NCBI RefSeq assembly: GCF_001659605.2
Contig: NC_035176.2
Location: 28,824,716 to 28,888,715 of the forward strand
Length of the DNA: 64,000 nucleotides
Direction: 5' to 3'
Origin: Manihot esculenta
Lineage: Eukaryota; Streptophyta; Magnoliopsida; Malpighiales; Euphorbiaceae
The translations under genes were made by a program, and so were the position numbers. The stretch's first letter is position 1. Each line of letters begins with the position of its first letter. The notes beneath the pieces were generated by a model that did no database searches, was not told the DNA's origin, and worked only from the letters and a program-made list of their open reading frames with translations. Below are positions 12,891-25,698 of this stretch, piece by piece.

Positions 12891-14724
12891 TGTAACGACT
12901 CGGAAACCGGACCGCTATCGGCGCTAGGATCCTGATCGACTTAAGGTCGCCGGGACCCGTAGCAAACCTAACATACATCCTGTATACCTGTTAACCTGGG
13001 GGTTAAGGGAATGGGGTGAGCTACTAGAGCCCAGTGAGCAGAATAGTAAAACATTATATTAAAATTCATGCTTTCATGAAATGCATCACATCACAAACAA
13101 ATCACCTTAAGGATGAACTTGTCATCAATAGCCCTCTACGTATCCAATAGTGCCAGAACGTAGAATGGGTCCTGGTCTTTCTCTTACATAACATATCATA
13201 ACATTCCAATGTGTCAGGGACGTAGAATGGGTCTTCCTGGACTTTTTCTTACATAGTGCTAGGGACGTAGAATGGGTCTTCCTGGACTTCCATACCGTAT
13301 CATCATCATATCATACCATATCATTTCATACGAGGGCTAATGGATCATTCAATGTTCATCCACATCAACAACATAATATGCAATGCAACATATTCGTGAA
13401 TTCTAATGCAAACAACCAAATATATCTCATGGCATTCATGATGCGTGAATCATGCTAAAACTTTCATTATTTGCTTTGAAACATAAGAAGTCATTCTACT
13501 CACCTCAGGCTAGCTCTGAAAAGACACTGAAGCAACTATCTCACTGCTGGGGTCCTCGGTTCCTTGGGTCCGAACCTACACAGGTGGACTCAAATGAGGG
13601 ACCAAACATAGACTAACATAACTCTAAACTATTCCCCAAAAATCCCCCTAAAACACCTTAAAACAATCATAGAAAACATGCAAAGGAAGGCTGAATAGGG
13701 CACTTTCGGCGGCAGGTTCGGCGGCCGAAAGTCCCTCCAGAGCCGAAACTCAGCCACTTTCGGCGGCACCTTCGGCGGCCGAAAGTCCCTTCCAGAGACG
13801 AAACTCATGCATGTTCAGCTGCACCTTCGGCAGCCGAAACTCCCCTCCAGATCCGAAAGTCCAACTTTCAGGGGCAGGGTTCGGCAGCCAAAAGCTTGCC
13901 TCCACAGGCAGGTTCGGCGGCCTAAAGTCCTTCGGCTGCAGAACCTGAGTTCTTCCAAAGTAGCAGAACTCAGCCTCCTCATGCACATTTTGCCTCCCAA
14001 AACTTTCAAACATGCATTTAGCTATTTTACAACATGCATACTCAAGCAAACAAGCATATAGGGGTCTCAAACTACCCTAAACCCCAACACAAATACATAT
14101 AGCAACTCATACAACATACATTATCCATAAACTCAACATTAACCTTAACAACAATCAACTACCCTAAATATGCATTTCTACCCCATAACCCTTCATAAAA
14201 CTTGTTTAAAACATGGGATAAGCTAAAGATCTACCCTTACCTCTTGAAGATCGAGAGCGGAGGCGATCTGAACTTGGAGATGGGAGAAATCTAGCTCTTT
14301 GGGTCTCCAAGCTCCAAAACTTGATCTTTAGCTCAAAAACTTCAAAAACAAGTTAAAACTTGTTAGAACTCGAAAGATTTGAGGAAAATCATCAAAACCA
14401 ACCATGGGAGGGCATGGACTCACCGTTGACAAAAATAGGGGAGAAAACTCGCCCATTTTCGGCCATGGGGCCTTTTATAGGTGGTTGGCTAGACCACCTT
14501 CGGAAGCCAAAAGTGCTCCCTAAACTCCACAATGTTCGGCGGCCGAACCTGGATTTCCCTCTATGGTCATTTTCATTCAAAACTCAATTTCTTTCTTACT
14601 TAAAACCATAAAATACTTAAAAACATTTTATAAAAACATGATTTTACCCTTCTAGAGGTTTCCGACATCCGAGATTCCACCGGACGGTAGGTATTCCGAT
14701 ACCGGAGTATAGCCAGGTATTACA
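12891..14724 (-). mobile_element. Solo LTR of the Tekay-type family (copy A)
   Basis: Starts TGTAACGACTCGGAAACCGG and ends GTATTACA; it is the reverse complement of the family's LTR. A perfect 5-bp duplication, CTCAC, lies at 12886-12890 and 14725-14729. No internal region is present, so this is the product of LTR-LTR recombination. It contains several TTCGGC-N-GCCGAA-type inverted repeats, a minisatellite with 'cgtagaatgggtc' (about 13140-13290), and a TATAAAAGG box on the minus strand near 14470. Confidence 0.93.
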
Positions 14725-14808
14725 CTCACCTTGCGGCCTAGTATCAAATGCCTTAGAAACTTCTCGTGAAATGGGAATAACACTCGGTTGGTCGGCTTAG
14801 CATATACC

Positions 14809-17130
14809 TGTAATACCCGGCTAGCTCAGGCATCAGAATTCTTACCGTCCGGTGGAATTCGGGGATGTCAGTGTTGGTAGAAGGGTAAGAGAATGATTTC
14901 TCAAATGGTTTAAGTATTTAATGTGTTTTGAATGAGTTGTGGCTTAAGTTTTGAAGAGAAAAGACTATGGGGACTTTTTCCATGTTCGGCCGCCGAAGGT
15001 AATGTTCGGCCGCCGAAAGTGTTATAGATTCGGCTTCCGAAGGTCATGTTCGGCCCCCGAACGTTGCATGGTTTTGCATGCAGGTTTGGCTGCCGAAGGT
15101 GAGTTGGCCAGCCCTCTATTTCAGCGCCTCCAGTCGGTGAAATGGATGGATTTCTATTCCTTTCACTTCCTGAGGTGAGGCCACGTCTCCATGAGTCACT
15201 TGCTTTGTTTTTATCAACTTTGTAAAGTTTTAATGAGTTGGTTTGTGGTTTGTAAAGGGAAAAAGAGAGGTTTGGTAGTTTGGAGAAGGTGAAGGGAAGG
15301 TGGTGCTTATTCTTAGGTTCAGGTTGATCAGCTTCTGTTTTCAGGAGGTAAGGGCAGCTTTTTACCTTATTTTAATGATTTATACCAGCTTTTAAAGAGG
15401 TTAAGGGTAGAGTTGCATGTATAGGGTTTAAGTTTAGTTTTTGATGAGTTATGCATGAAAGCTTGTCTATGTGTTGTGTTTGTTGTTTTGTTGGGGTTGT
15501 AAGTTAGTTTTGGACCCCTTTGTTCATATACTTGAGTATATGTGTGTTGAGGAGTTGTGTTATGCATGTTTAGAGAGGTGAAAATGATGGAGGAGCTACG
15601 TTGCGGGTGAAGCTGAGTTCTTGAAGAACTCAGGTTCGGCAGCCGAAGGAGCATTCGGCCGCCGAACCTCTTGCATGGTGGCTTAGGCTGCCACAGCTTG
15701 CCCCCGAGTGTTTTAAGGTTCGGCTCTGTTTAGGGGTTTCGGCCGCCGAAGGTGCCGCCGAAGGTTAGAGACTTTCGTTTCTGGAGTGTGTTGTGGACCC
15801 CGAACTTTGCCCCCGAAAGGTTTCGGCAGCCGAAAGTGGAGATTCGGCCGCCGAAAGTATGCAAGTTTCGGCTCTGGACAGGACATTCGGCCGCCGAACC
15901 TGCTGCCGAATGTGTTCTGTCTAGCCTTTCTGTTGCATGCTTTATGTCCTTGTTCTACGAGCTTGTTAAGGGGTTTTGGGAAGTTGTTTAAGAGTTGTTA
16001 AGAGTCTGTTTGACACCTCATTTGAGTCCATTTGTATAGGATTGGACCCGAGAGATCGAGGAGGTCACCAGTGTTAGTGGTGGCAGCGTCAGGTCAGTTT
16101 TTTGCTAGAGGAGCAGAGGTGAGTAGAACTCAATTTAATCTTTTATACTGAGAAAACAAAATGCTTGTAGTATAATTCATGCATCATGGATGCCATGATA
16201 TGTATTAGGGTGATTGCATTAGAATCACGAATATGGTGCATTGTATTATATCCTGTTAATGGGGATTGGACCAAGACGACATCAATAGCCCGTCGAGGGA
16301 GTTTTGAGGTCATGTCTAATCCAAGTTGTGGAATGTTTGTGTTGTGACGCATTTCATGAAAGTGTGTAGTTAATGAACTGTTTTCAGTGTTTCTACTCAC
16401 TGGGCTTTAGAAGCTCATCCCTTTCCCTTAATCCCAGTTTTGCAGGTTCAGTATAACAGGGAAAGTCAGCAACAGCAGAGTGTTGATTAGAAGACTGCAT
16501 GTGTAATCGAATAGTGTGGACATGATGTAAATTACAGAACTATATGTAAAGGCATGTAATAGCTAGTAAGTCAGTATGAGATGGTTTAGAATGTGCTTTG
16601 CCTAGTGTTTGTTTATCCCTTGTATATGCATGTATCCTGTTTTCCGTTTCTTGATGAGAACTGTGTCAAACCAGACTTACTCAATGTTGTGTTTCGAAAA
16701 CCCAGTGAAGGATAACTGTGAGGGAAGATAGGGTTTCATTCCCTTGACCCAAGACCAGTGCAGAGGGAAGACCAGGTTTGATTCCTGTGAATCTATGGTA
16801 GCCAAGGTTAACTTATGATATGCTGACCCTACAGAGTGGGTTCTATGTTTCAGCGCATAGTGCATGGAGGTTACTTGGTAAGTATCATTGGTTTAGCCTT
16901 GAGGGCTATTTCAGACTGAGATGTCTGATGTTTTAAAGGGTAAGTCTGGTAGTTTTTACAGAGAAAGAAAGTACAATGAGTAGTCGAGTTGGATCATGTA
17001 TGGGATTTTACCAGGTACACAGAGTTCATAGCAGGCTTACTACGGGTCTAGGCGGCCTTAAGTCGATCTGGATCCTAGTGCCGAGCACTTTGGGCCGTTA
17101 CAGAGAGGTACCGGTTTCCGGGGTGTTACA
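14809..17130 (+). repeat. 5' LTR of copy B
   Basis: TGTAATACCCGGCTAGCTC to GGGGTGTTACA, about 2.32 kb. Contains clusters of TTCGGC-N-GCCGAA-type inverted repeats around 14990-15080 and 15630-15905. The TATAAAAGG box found in other family LTRs is replaced here by 'ccctctatttcagc' near 15112. Confidence 0.93.
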
Positions 17131-17132
17131 GA

Positions 17133-17144
17133 TGGTATCAGAGC
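17133..17144 (+). other. Primer-binding site of copy B
   Basis: TGGTATCAGAGC, two bases after the 5' LTR. This is the usual plant initiator tRNA-Met complement. Confidence 0.92.
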
Positions 17145-17412
17145 ATAGGTTCCTCAAAAGTACGGTGTGTGAGCATGTTTGTTCAAGGATGAGAGATCCC
17201 ACATCGGAAAGAGGTTGCTTCAGTCATAGCAAGGCAAAGCACAATAAGTAAAATCATGTCCATTAGGTTATTACGTTTTGTTTTGCATGCTAATGTGAAA
17301 TGCCATGATGGATGCTATGCATGTATATGTTCTATGTTCATGTGTCTTTCATATGAACTATATGTGTGCTAATGTTTGTCTATTTGTGTTTTGTGTTTTC
17401 AGAAGAGCTAAG

Positions 17413-18069
17413 ATGAGTGGAATTAGTCCTCAGATTGATTCAGATCCGTCTGAAGGGTCTTTTGATGAAAGCAGGGAAGGACTGGATCTAGAAAGAGTAT
17501 ATGGAGATAGGAAAGAGAGGGAAGTGGATGTGCAAAGAAGGGATATAGGTTTGCAGGTGAATATGGACAACGAATCTTTAGAGGATATGCAGGCCAAGGA
17601 TGCCAGATTTTCAGTTATAGGAGAGAATGATCCCTCTACTTGGAGTACAGCTACCTCAAAAGGAGTGCAATGGGGGAGCACTAGTAAGCAAAAAGTCAGA
17701 GGCCTTAGAAGGTCAAAGAAAAAGGAGTTCTGGAATAGGATAAACCCTAGTTTGTATAGTGATGCTGGTCCGAGTTCTAGACCAAAATGTCTGAGGTGTG
17801 GACGGTTGCATAAGGGAGTCTGTCATGTAGGGATAACAGGATGTTATAGGTGTGGTCAGGAAGAGCATATGATACGTGAGTGTCCTGTTGCGCCTTGGAT
17901 AGTTCAATCCCAGCGGACATTTTCTGGTAGAACTGTTCAGCAGGAGGCAGCCACATTTGACACAGAGGTGCCAGGTATGCTTATGTTGTTTTTGACTAGT
18001 CTGTTGTCTATATGTTGTGAGATTCATAGAGGAAAACCGAATTATAGGAATACTGAGGAAAGTGAATAG
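17413..18069 (+). CDS. Short gag-derived protein with two zinc knuckles (copy B)
   Basis: Intact 218-residue frame. The first ~120 residues are acidic to mixed and do not match the gag core of the related full-length elements. From about residue 100 it carries a basic stretch (LRRSKKKEFWNRI) and then two cysteine knuckles: CLRCGRLHKGVC and the classical CCHC box CYRCGQEEHMIREC. Autonomous relatives keep the same knuckle pair after a ~250-residue gag core, so this looks like a nucleocapsid-like protein that has lost the capsid-forming part. Its likely role is binding retroelement RNA (inference). The start at 17413 follows the same 'ttttcagaa' context as the gag starts of copies D and E. An ATG further upstream at 17305 is in frame but lies in what aligns with the leader. 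Confidence 0.75.
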   Translation: MSGISPQIDSDPSEGSFDESREGLDLERVYGDRKEREVDVQRRDIGLQVNMDNESLEDMQAKDARFSVIGENDPSTWSTATSKGVQWGSTSKQKVRGLRRSKKKEFWNRINPSLYSDAGPSSRPKCLRCGRLHKGVCHVGITGCYRCGQEEHMIRECPVAPWIVQSQRTFSGRTVQQEAATFDTEVPGMLMLFLTSLLSICCEIHRGKPNYRNTEESE

Positions 18070-18299
18070 CTAAGAGATTAGGGAACGAAAGAAAAGGTAA
18101 AGAGAGAATTGCTATGAAATGTGGTAACCTTGAATGGATACTTGCAGTGATACTTGCAGTTATAGTAAAAGTGATCTTTTCATCTCATAGTATAGAGAGA
18201 CAGTACAAGAGAAGATAGTGTAGAGTAAAAGACAGAGAAAAGAAGAAAGATGAAGGTTAGAAAGAGAATAGAGGTAGTTTGGGAATAGGTGGTAGTTGA

Positions 18300-19300
18300 G
18301 GCAGAGAAAAGGGCAGTCTTTTCTTTAGTAGATTCCCGAGGGAAGTTCCGTTAGCTTTGGCTTGGATCTTCACCCTGATTCTATAGGAGGCTATCACATT
18401 GAACACGGTGACGTCAGGTACGGTCACTGGAAGTGTTTGGATGTGTATGCTATTTGGTTTGGACCCTAGTGTTTCGCTTTCCTTTCTGTTTGTGAGCCTT
18501 AACTAGGGTGGCTTTGATGACTTCTGGGCTTAGAGAGTTTTCTTTGGGTTAGTAGACCCGAGTGTGATCCATCTGTGGCAGAGTCAGTCTGTCGGTTCAG
18601 TTCAGAGTGTGTTGAGAGTAGTGGATACAATCCAGCTGACCTTATGGTTCTAGAGTTGACTAGTGATGTCAATCTAGGGCGGATTGGCTAGCTACTCGAG
18701 GTACTACCTGAGTCTGCAGAGACAAGGTAGGAAAGGTCAGAGTATAGAGCCTAGCATGGATCAGAGTGAGTCCTGAGAGAGGACAGAGTATAGGAATGCC
18801 TAGAAGTTGGTGTCAGCCCCGTAAGCTCATAGGTTTTCAGGAAAGGTTGCTAGGGGGTTTTCGCTCTTGTGAGCAAAGTTTGCAGTCAGGTCAGGGAATC
18901 AACCTCAGTGCCAGTGGTCGTATGTACTAGATGTTTCCAGTATGGAGGCTTGGTAGCTAAGGGGTTTTATCTGACTTAGTACCTCACCCTGGAATGGTCC
19001 AGAGTTGTGATGGGAAACGAAGGATGACTTCTTGAGCTGTTATAGTACCGGTCAATGGTGACGAAGTATGTCTAGTTAGGAGTAATCTAGAAAGAACAGC
19101 GACGACGGATCGATTGTGGTTTTCCTAGGGAAAACCTAGATTTGAGTATTATCTGTTGAGAGGTAGAATGTGAACGTTAGAAAAGAGATTAGAGGAAAAA
19201 GGATAAAGAGAAAAAGGAGTCAGGATCAGAGTAGCGCAGCAGAAGCTGTAAAGTTCAGGCATAGATTTCGTTCTTGATTATTTACTTGTTTGTTTTTAAC
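18300..19300 (+). pseudogene. Degenerate pol remnant of copy B
   Basis: Collinear scraps still match the pol of copies D and E: a protease-region stretch near 18500-18700 ('cccgagtgtgatccatc', 'gttctagagttgac') and an RT-region stretch near 18975 ('agtacctcaccctgg'). Reading frames are destroyed, and most of RT, RNase H and integrase is missing. Confidence 0.7.
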
Positions 19301-19320
19301 ATTCGAGGATGAATGTTTTT

Positions 19321-19334
19321 AAAGGGGGGAAGAT
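19321..19334 (+). other. Polypurine tract of copy B
   Basis: AAAGGGGGGAAGAT immediately before the 3' LTR; the usual plus-strand primer position. Confidence 0.85.
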
Positions 19335-21631
19335 TGTAATACCCGGCTAGCTCAGGCATCGGAATTCTTACCGTCCGGTGGAATTCGGGGATGTCAGTGT
19401 TGGTAGAAGGGTAAGAGAATGATTTCTCAAATGGTTTAAGTATTTAATGTGTTTTGAATGAGTTGTGGCTTAAGTTTTGAAGAGAAAAGACTATGGGGAC
19501 TTTTGCCATGTTCGGCCGCCGAAGGTAATGTTCGACCGCCGAAAGTGTTATAGATTCGGCTTCCGAAGGTCATGTTCGGCCCCCGAACGTTGCATGGTTT
19601 TGCATGCAGGTTTGGCTGCCGAAGGTGAGTCGGCCAGCCCTATATTTCAGCGCCTCCAGTCGGTGAAGTGGATGGATTTCTATTCCTTTCACTTCCTGAG
19701 GTGAGGCCACGTCTCCATGAGTCACTTGCTTTGTTTTTATCAACTTTGTAAAGTTTTAATGAGTTGGTTTGTGGTTTGTAAAGGGAAAAAGAGAGGTTTG
19801 GTAGTTTGGAGAAGGTGAAGGGAAGGTGGTGCTTATTCTTAGGTTCAGGTTGATCAGCTTCTGTTTTCAGGAGGTAAGGGCAGCTTTTTACCTTGTTTTA
19901 ATGATTTATACCAGCTTTTAAAGAGGTTAAGGGTAGAGTTGCATGTATAGGGTTTAAGTTTAGTTTTTGATGAGTTATGCATGAAAGCTTGTCTATGTGT
20001 TGTGTTTGTTGTTTTGTTGGGGTTGTAAGTTAGTTTTGGACCCCTTTGTTCATATACTTGAGTATATGTGTGTTGAGGAGTTGTGTTATGCATGTTTAGA
20101 GAGGTGAAAAGGATGGAGGAGCTAGGTTGCGGGTGAAGCTGAGTTCTTGAAGAACTCAGGTTCGGCAGCCGAAGGAGCATTCGGCCGCCGAACCTCTTGC
20201 ATGGTGGCTTAGGCTGCCACAGCTTGCCCCCGAGTGTTTTAAGGTTCGGCTCTGTTTATGGGTTTCGGCCGCCGAAGGTGAGCCGAAGGTTAGAGACTTT
20301 CGTTTCTGGAGTGTGTTGTGGCCCCCGAACTTTGCCCTCGAAAGGGTTCGGCAGCCGAAAGTATACAAGTTTTGGCTCTGGACAGGGCATTCGGCCGCCG
20401 AACCTGCTGCCGAATGTGTTCTGTCTAGCCTTTCTGTTGCATGCTTTATGTCCTTATTCTATGAGCTTGTTAAGGGGTTTTGGGAAGTTGTTTAAGAGTT
20501 GTTAAGAGTCTGTTTGACACCTCATTTGAGTCCATTTGTATAGGATTGGACCCGAGAGATCGAGGAGGTCACCAGTGTTAGTGGTGGCAGCGTCAGGTCA
20601 GTTTTCTGCTAGAGGAGCAGAGGTGAGTAGAACTCAATTTAATCTTTTATACTGAGAAAACAAAATGCTTGTAGTATAATTCATGCATCATGGATGCCAT
20701 GATATGTATTAGGGTGATTGCATTAGAATCACGAATATGGTGCATTGCATTATATCCTGTTAATGGGGATTGGACCAAGGCGACATCAATAGCCCGTCGA
20801 GGGAGTTTTGAGGTCATGTCTAATCCAAGTTGTGGAATGTTTGTGTTGTGACGCATTTCATGAAAGTGTGTAGTTAATGAACTGTTTTCAGTGTTTCTAC
20901 TCACTGGGCTTTAGAAGCTCATCCCTTTCCCTTAATCCCAGTTTTGCAGGTTCAGTATAGCAGGGAAAGTCAGCAACAGCAGAGTGTTGATTAGAAGACT
21001 GCATGTGTAATCGAATAGTGTGGACATGATGTAAATTACAGAACTATATGTAAAGGCATGTAATAGCTAGTAAGTCAGTATGAGATGGTTTAGAATGTGC
21101 TTTGCCTAGTGTTTGTTTATCCCTTGTATATGCATGTATCCTGTTTTTCGTTTCTTGAGAACTGTGTCAAACCAGACTTACTCAATGTTGTGTTTCGAAA
21201 ACCCAGTGAAGGATAACTGTGAGGGAAGATAGGGTTTCATTCCCTTGACCCAAGACCAGTGCAGAGGGAAGACCAGGTTTGATTCCTGTGACTCTATGGT
21301 AGCCAAGGTTAACTTATGATATGTTGACCCTACAGAGTGGGTTCTATGTTTCAGCGCATAGTGCATGGAGGTTACTTGGTAAGTATCACTGGTTTAGCCC
21401 TGAGGGCTATTTCAGACTGAGATGTCTGATGTTTTAAAGGGTAAGTCTGGTAGTTTTTACAGAGAAAGAAAGTATAATGAGTAGTCGAGTTGGATCATGT
21501 ATGGGATTTTACCAGGTACACAGAGTTCATAGCAGGCTTACTACGGGTCTAGGCGGCCTTAAGTCGATCTGGATCCTAGTGCCGAGCACTTTGGGCCGTT
21601 ATAGAGAGGTACCGGTTTCCGAGGTGTTACA
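19335..21631 (+). repeat. 3' LTR of copy B
   Basis: About 2.30 kb, nearly identical to 14809-17130. It lacks a ~20-bp stretch containing one TTCGGCCGCCGAA copy, near 20360. Ends GAGGTGTTACA, followed by ATACC. Confidence 0.93.
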
Positions 21632-22129
21632 ATACCTACTTTGCGGCCTGGCATCAAATGCCTTAAACTTTTTATTGAAGTGGGACTAACACCCAGTTGG
21701 CTAGCCTGGCATATATCCATCTTGCGACTTGGCATCAAATGCCTTAAGAAACTACTTATGAAACAGGAATAACACTTGGTTTGTCAGCCTGGCATACACC
21801 CACCTTGAGGCCTGACATTAAATGTCTTAGAAACTTCTCGAGACTAACAACCAGTAGGTCGGCCTGACATATATCCACATTGAGGTCTGGTATTAAATGC
21901 CTTAGAAACTTCTTGGACTAACACCTTGTAGGTAAGTCTAGTTTATATCTGCCTTGCGACCTGACATCAAATGCCATAGAAACTTTTTGTGAAGCAGGAC
22001 TAACACCCAGTAGGTCAGCCTGGCTTATATCCACCTTGAGACCTAGCATTAAATGCCTTAGAAATTTCTTACGACTAACACCCGATAGGTAGACCTGGTG
22101 TATAGCCTTGTGGCCTAGCATTAAATGCC

Positions 22130-23340
22130 TTGTTATGCGGGACCTATGCTCGGATGGCCTTGTGACCTTTTATGCATCTGTTTATTTTCACAGTCCAACG
22201 CCTGGATTATATGCAGGACCTATGCCCAGATGGCCTTGTGGCCTTTGTTTGTTTATTTTCGTGGTCCAACGCTCAGATTACATGTGGGATACATGCCCGG
22301 ATGCCCTTGTGGCTTTTATTTGTTTGTTTTCGTAGTCTAACGCTCAAATTATATGCGGGACATATGTCTGGATGGCCTTATAGCCTTTATTTATTTGTTT
22401 TGTAGTCCAACTCCCAGATTATATAGCGAACCCATGCCTGGATGGCTTGGTGAATTCTCACCTTGTGACTTGGCATGAGATGTCTTGCTATACGAGACCC
22501 ATGCCCGGATGGCCTTGTGGTCATTTTATGAATGTGTTTTCATGGTTAAATGCCCATATTTTGATCTGGCGATTGCCTTATGACTTGGCATGAGATGCAT
22601 TGCTTTGTGAGACCCATGTTTGGATGACTTTGTGGCCGTTTTATGAATGTGTTTCAGCAATCCAACGCCCGAATTTTAGCTTGGCGACTGCCTTATAGCT
22701 TGGCATGAGATTACATGTGGGACCCATACTAGGATGGCCTTGTCGCCTTTATTTGTTTGTTTTCACAGTCTAACGCTCAGATTATATGCATGTCTGGATG
22801 GCCTTATAGCCTTTATTTATTTGTTTCGTGGTCCAACGCCCGGATTATATAGCGAACCCATGCCTGGATGGCTTGATGAATTCTCGCCTTGTGACTTGGC
22901 ATGAGATGCCTTGCTATGCTGGACCCATGCCCGAATGGACTTGTGGTCATTTTATGAATGTGTTTTCGTGGTTAAACGCCCAAATTTTGGTCTTGCGATT
23001 GCCTTATGACTTGGCATGAGATGCATTGCTATACGAGACCCATGTTCGGATGGCTTTGTGGCTGTTTTATGAATGTGTTTCAGCAGTCCAACACCCAGAT
23101 TTTAGCTTGGCGACTGCCTTATAGCTTGACATGAGATACCTTATTATGCAGGACCCATGCCCGGATGCTCTTATGGCCGTTTATGAATGTGTTTCTGTGG
23201 TCCAACACCTAGATTTTGAATTCGCGACTGCCTTATGACCTAGCATGAGATGTCTTGCTATGTGGGACCTATGCCTGGATGGCCTTGTGGCCATTTTATG
23301 AATGTGTTTATTTCTGCAGTCCAACACTCGGATTTTGATC
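22130..23340. repeat. Tandem repeat block 3 of the Tat-like element
   Basis: Roughly a dozen imperfect units of about 90-120 bases with 'gacccatgcccggatggcc', 'ttgtttgttttcgtggtcc' or 'ttatgaatgtgttt', 'aacgcccggatt' and 'ttggcatgagatgcc'. Frames over it are repeat-derived. Confidence 0.75.
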
Positions 23341-25198
23341 TACCATAAATGCTCCCTATCTTTTTGAAGAAGACTATTCCATCGTTCTTTATCACTAAAG
23401 AGTACAAACATATGAAAAATGCATCATTAACTATTATTAATAAAAAATTTATTTAGGTCTCAAATTGTAACGATCCGGAAACCGGACCGCTACCGGCGCT
23501 AGGATTCAGATCGATTTAAGGTCGCCGGAATCCGTAGCAAGCCTACTATGCATCCTATATACCTGATAAAATCCCATACATGATCATACATTTTCATAAA
23601 AACTTTAAACTTTCACATATACCAAGCTTGACCTGTGCATGCACTCTAACTGAAAACATAAAACCCCTTACTGGAGCCCTCATCAAATGCTCCAGTTGGG
23701 TCAACATCTCATACATCAAGCATGATTCATCATATAACATCATTAAAATATTTTCATAAGGATCATGTACAACAGGGATTAACCATAAACATTAGGGCCA
23801 AGCACAATACTAATCCTCATTACATTACTTTATATTACATCATTTTACATTTCATTACATTACATCATTTTTTACAATATATGTCCACTACTATACTATT
23901 ACATAGTCTTTACCCTTGCTGATACCCTGCGTTACCTCTGACCCTGCAAACCTGGGGGTTAGGGAGAGGGGTGAGCTGCTAGAGCCGAATGAGTAGAACT
24001 ATAAAAACAGTTAAATAAACATATGCCATCATGAAATGCGTCACATCACAAGTAAAATCACATCATGGATGGACTGACCCAAAAATCCCTCTACTCTGTG
24101 CCCGGCCCTCGGTGGAGCTCCTTAGGACTTCTATTACATACATAGCTCTGTGCCCGGCCCTCGGTGGGACTCCTCAGGACTTCTGTTACATAAAATAATA
24201 TCTAGAGGGCTAATGGGTCGTCCTGTTGTCCATCCACACCCACAATGAATAATGCAATGCGACATATTCGTGGATTCTAATGCAAACAACCTATTAAATA
24301 TCATGGCATTTGTGATGCATGGATCATGCTAAAAAGGATTTCATTGCTTTGAAAATAAAAGAAGTTATGTTCTACTCACTTCTAGCAGATGCTGGACTAT
24401 CTCTGAACCAGCTAACTCTGTGGGCCTCCTCGGTTCCTCAGGTCCGATCCTACAAAGGTGGACTCAAATGAGGGACCAAACATACTTTAACATAACTCTA
24501 AACATCTCCCCAAAAACCCCCCTAAAACATCTCAAACATGCATGGAAAAACGGGCAAGGAAAAGCTGGACAGGGAACTTTCGACGGCAGGTTCGGCGGCC
24601 GAAGGTCCCTCTAGATCCAAAAGTCAGGCACTTTCGGGGGCAGGGTTCGGCGGCCGAAAGTCCTTCCAGAGACGAAAGTCACCAACCTTCGACGGCATAT
24701 TCGGCGGTCGAAACTCCCCTCCAGAGCCGAAAGTCCAAATTTTCGGGGGCGAGTTTAGGCAGCCAAAATAGCCTCCACAAGGGGTTCGGCGGCTGAACCT
24801 TGTTTCGGCAGCCGAACCTGGGTTCTCCAAGAAGGCAGAACCCGCTTCCGCCTCAAGTTTTTCGCCTCCAAAACCTCTCCAAACACCCACAACAAGCATC
24901 CAACTTCTCAAAAACATACATATATCCTTATCCATGCATATAGGGGCTTAAAACTAGCCTAAACCCCAACAAACATCATCATGACAACACATATAGCATA
25001 TGATCATCATAACCCTTAACCTCTAGAGCCACTCTAAACATGCATAAAAACTCCCTAAAATCCCTCAAAACATACTTAAAACATAAGGGGAGGTGAAGAT
25101 CCATGTTTACCTATTGAAGATCGAGAGGATTGATGGTCCAAACTCGGAGATGTAGAGGAAAATAGATCCGGAGTCTCCAAGCTTCAAAACTTTGCTTC

Positions 25199-25445
25199 TG
25201 TAATACCCGGCTAGACTCCGGTATCGGGATTCCTACCGTCCAGTGGAATCTTGGATGTCGGAGGCCTCTAGAAGGGTAAGAATCATATTTTTATAAAATG
25301 TTTTAATATATTTTATGTATGTTGTTGATCATGTATGGGATTATACAGGTTTACGGGTTAGATGTCAGGCTTGCTACGGGTCCCGGCGGCCTTAAGCCGA
25401 TCTGGAGCCTAGCGCCGGTAGCGGTCCGATTTTCGGGTCGTTACA
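25199..25445 (+). repeat. 5' LTR of copy D (247 bp)
   Basis: TGTAATACCCGGCTAGACTC to CGGGTCGTTACA. Same internal deletion as the 3' copy. Confidence 0.95.
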
Positions 25446-25448
25446 GAG

Positions 25449-25460
25449 TGGTATCAGAGC
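25449..25460 (+). other. Primer-binding site of copy D
   Basis: TGGTATCAGAGC, three bases after the LTR; initiator tRNA-Met complement. Confidence 0.92.
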
Positions 25461-25698
25461 CCTAGGTTCATATGGTCGGACCTAGAGTGTCGGGCTCATA
25501 GATGTTATAGAAGGTCAAGCACAATAGGAAAGATCATGTCCACTAGGATAGGATGTGGAGTCCTGTCTTGTATAATGATGTGAAATGCCCTGATGATATG
25601 CTATGATATGTGATGTATGTGATGCGGGTTCATGTGTGCCCACATGAACCATATGATGCTAATGTTTGTGCTATGTGTACGGTTTTTCAGAAAACAGG

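Larger units (their letters stand above)
14809..21631 (+). mobile_element. Non-autonomous Tekay-family LTR retrotransposon (copy B)
   Basis: Complete element with LTRs 14809-17130 and 19335-21631, a primer-binding site complementary to initiator tRNA-Met, a purine tract, and a perfect 5-bp duplication, ATACC, at 14804-14808 and 21632-21636. The interior is only about 2.2 kb. It encodes a small zinc-knuckle protein, followed by a collapsed remnant of pol. The two LTRs differ by only a few per cent at most, plus a ~20-bp gap, so it moved long after pol was lost and needed proteins supplied in trans. Confidence 0.93.

Noticed and set aside
17305..17412. Earlier in-frame ATG for the copy B protein
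   Set aside because: The region aligns with the non-coding leader of copies D and E, whose gag starts match 17413.
11870..23340. CRISPR-like arrays
   Set aside because: The repeats are imperfect, directly adjoining units without unique spacers, in a plant genome.
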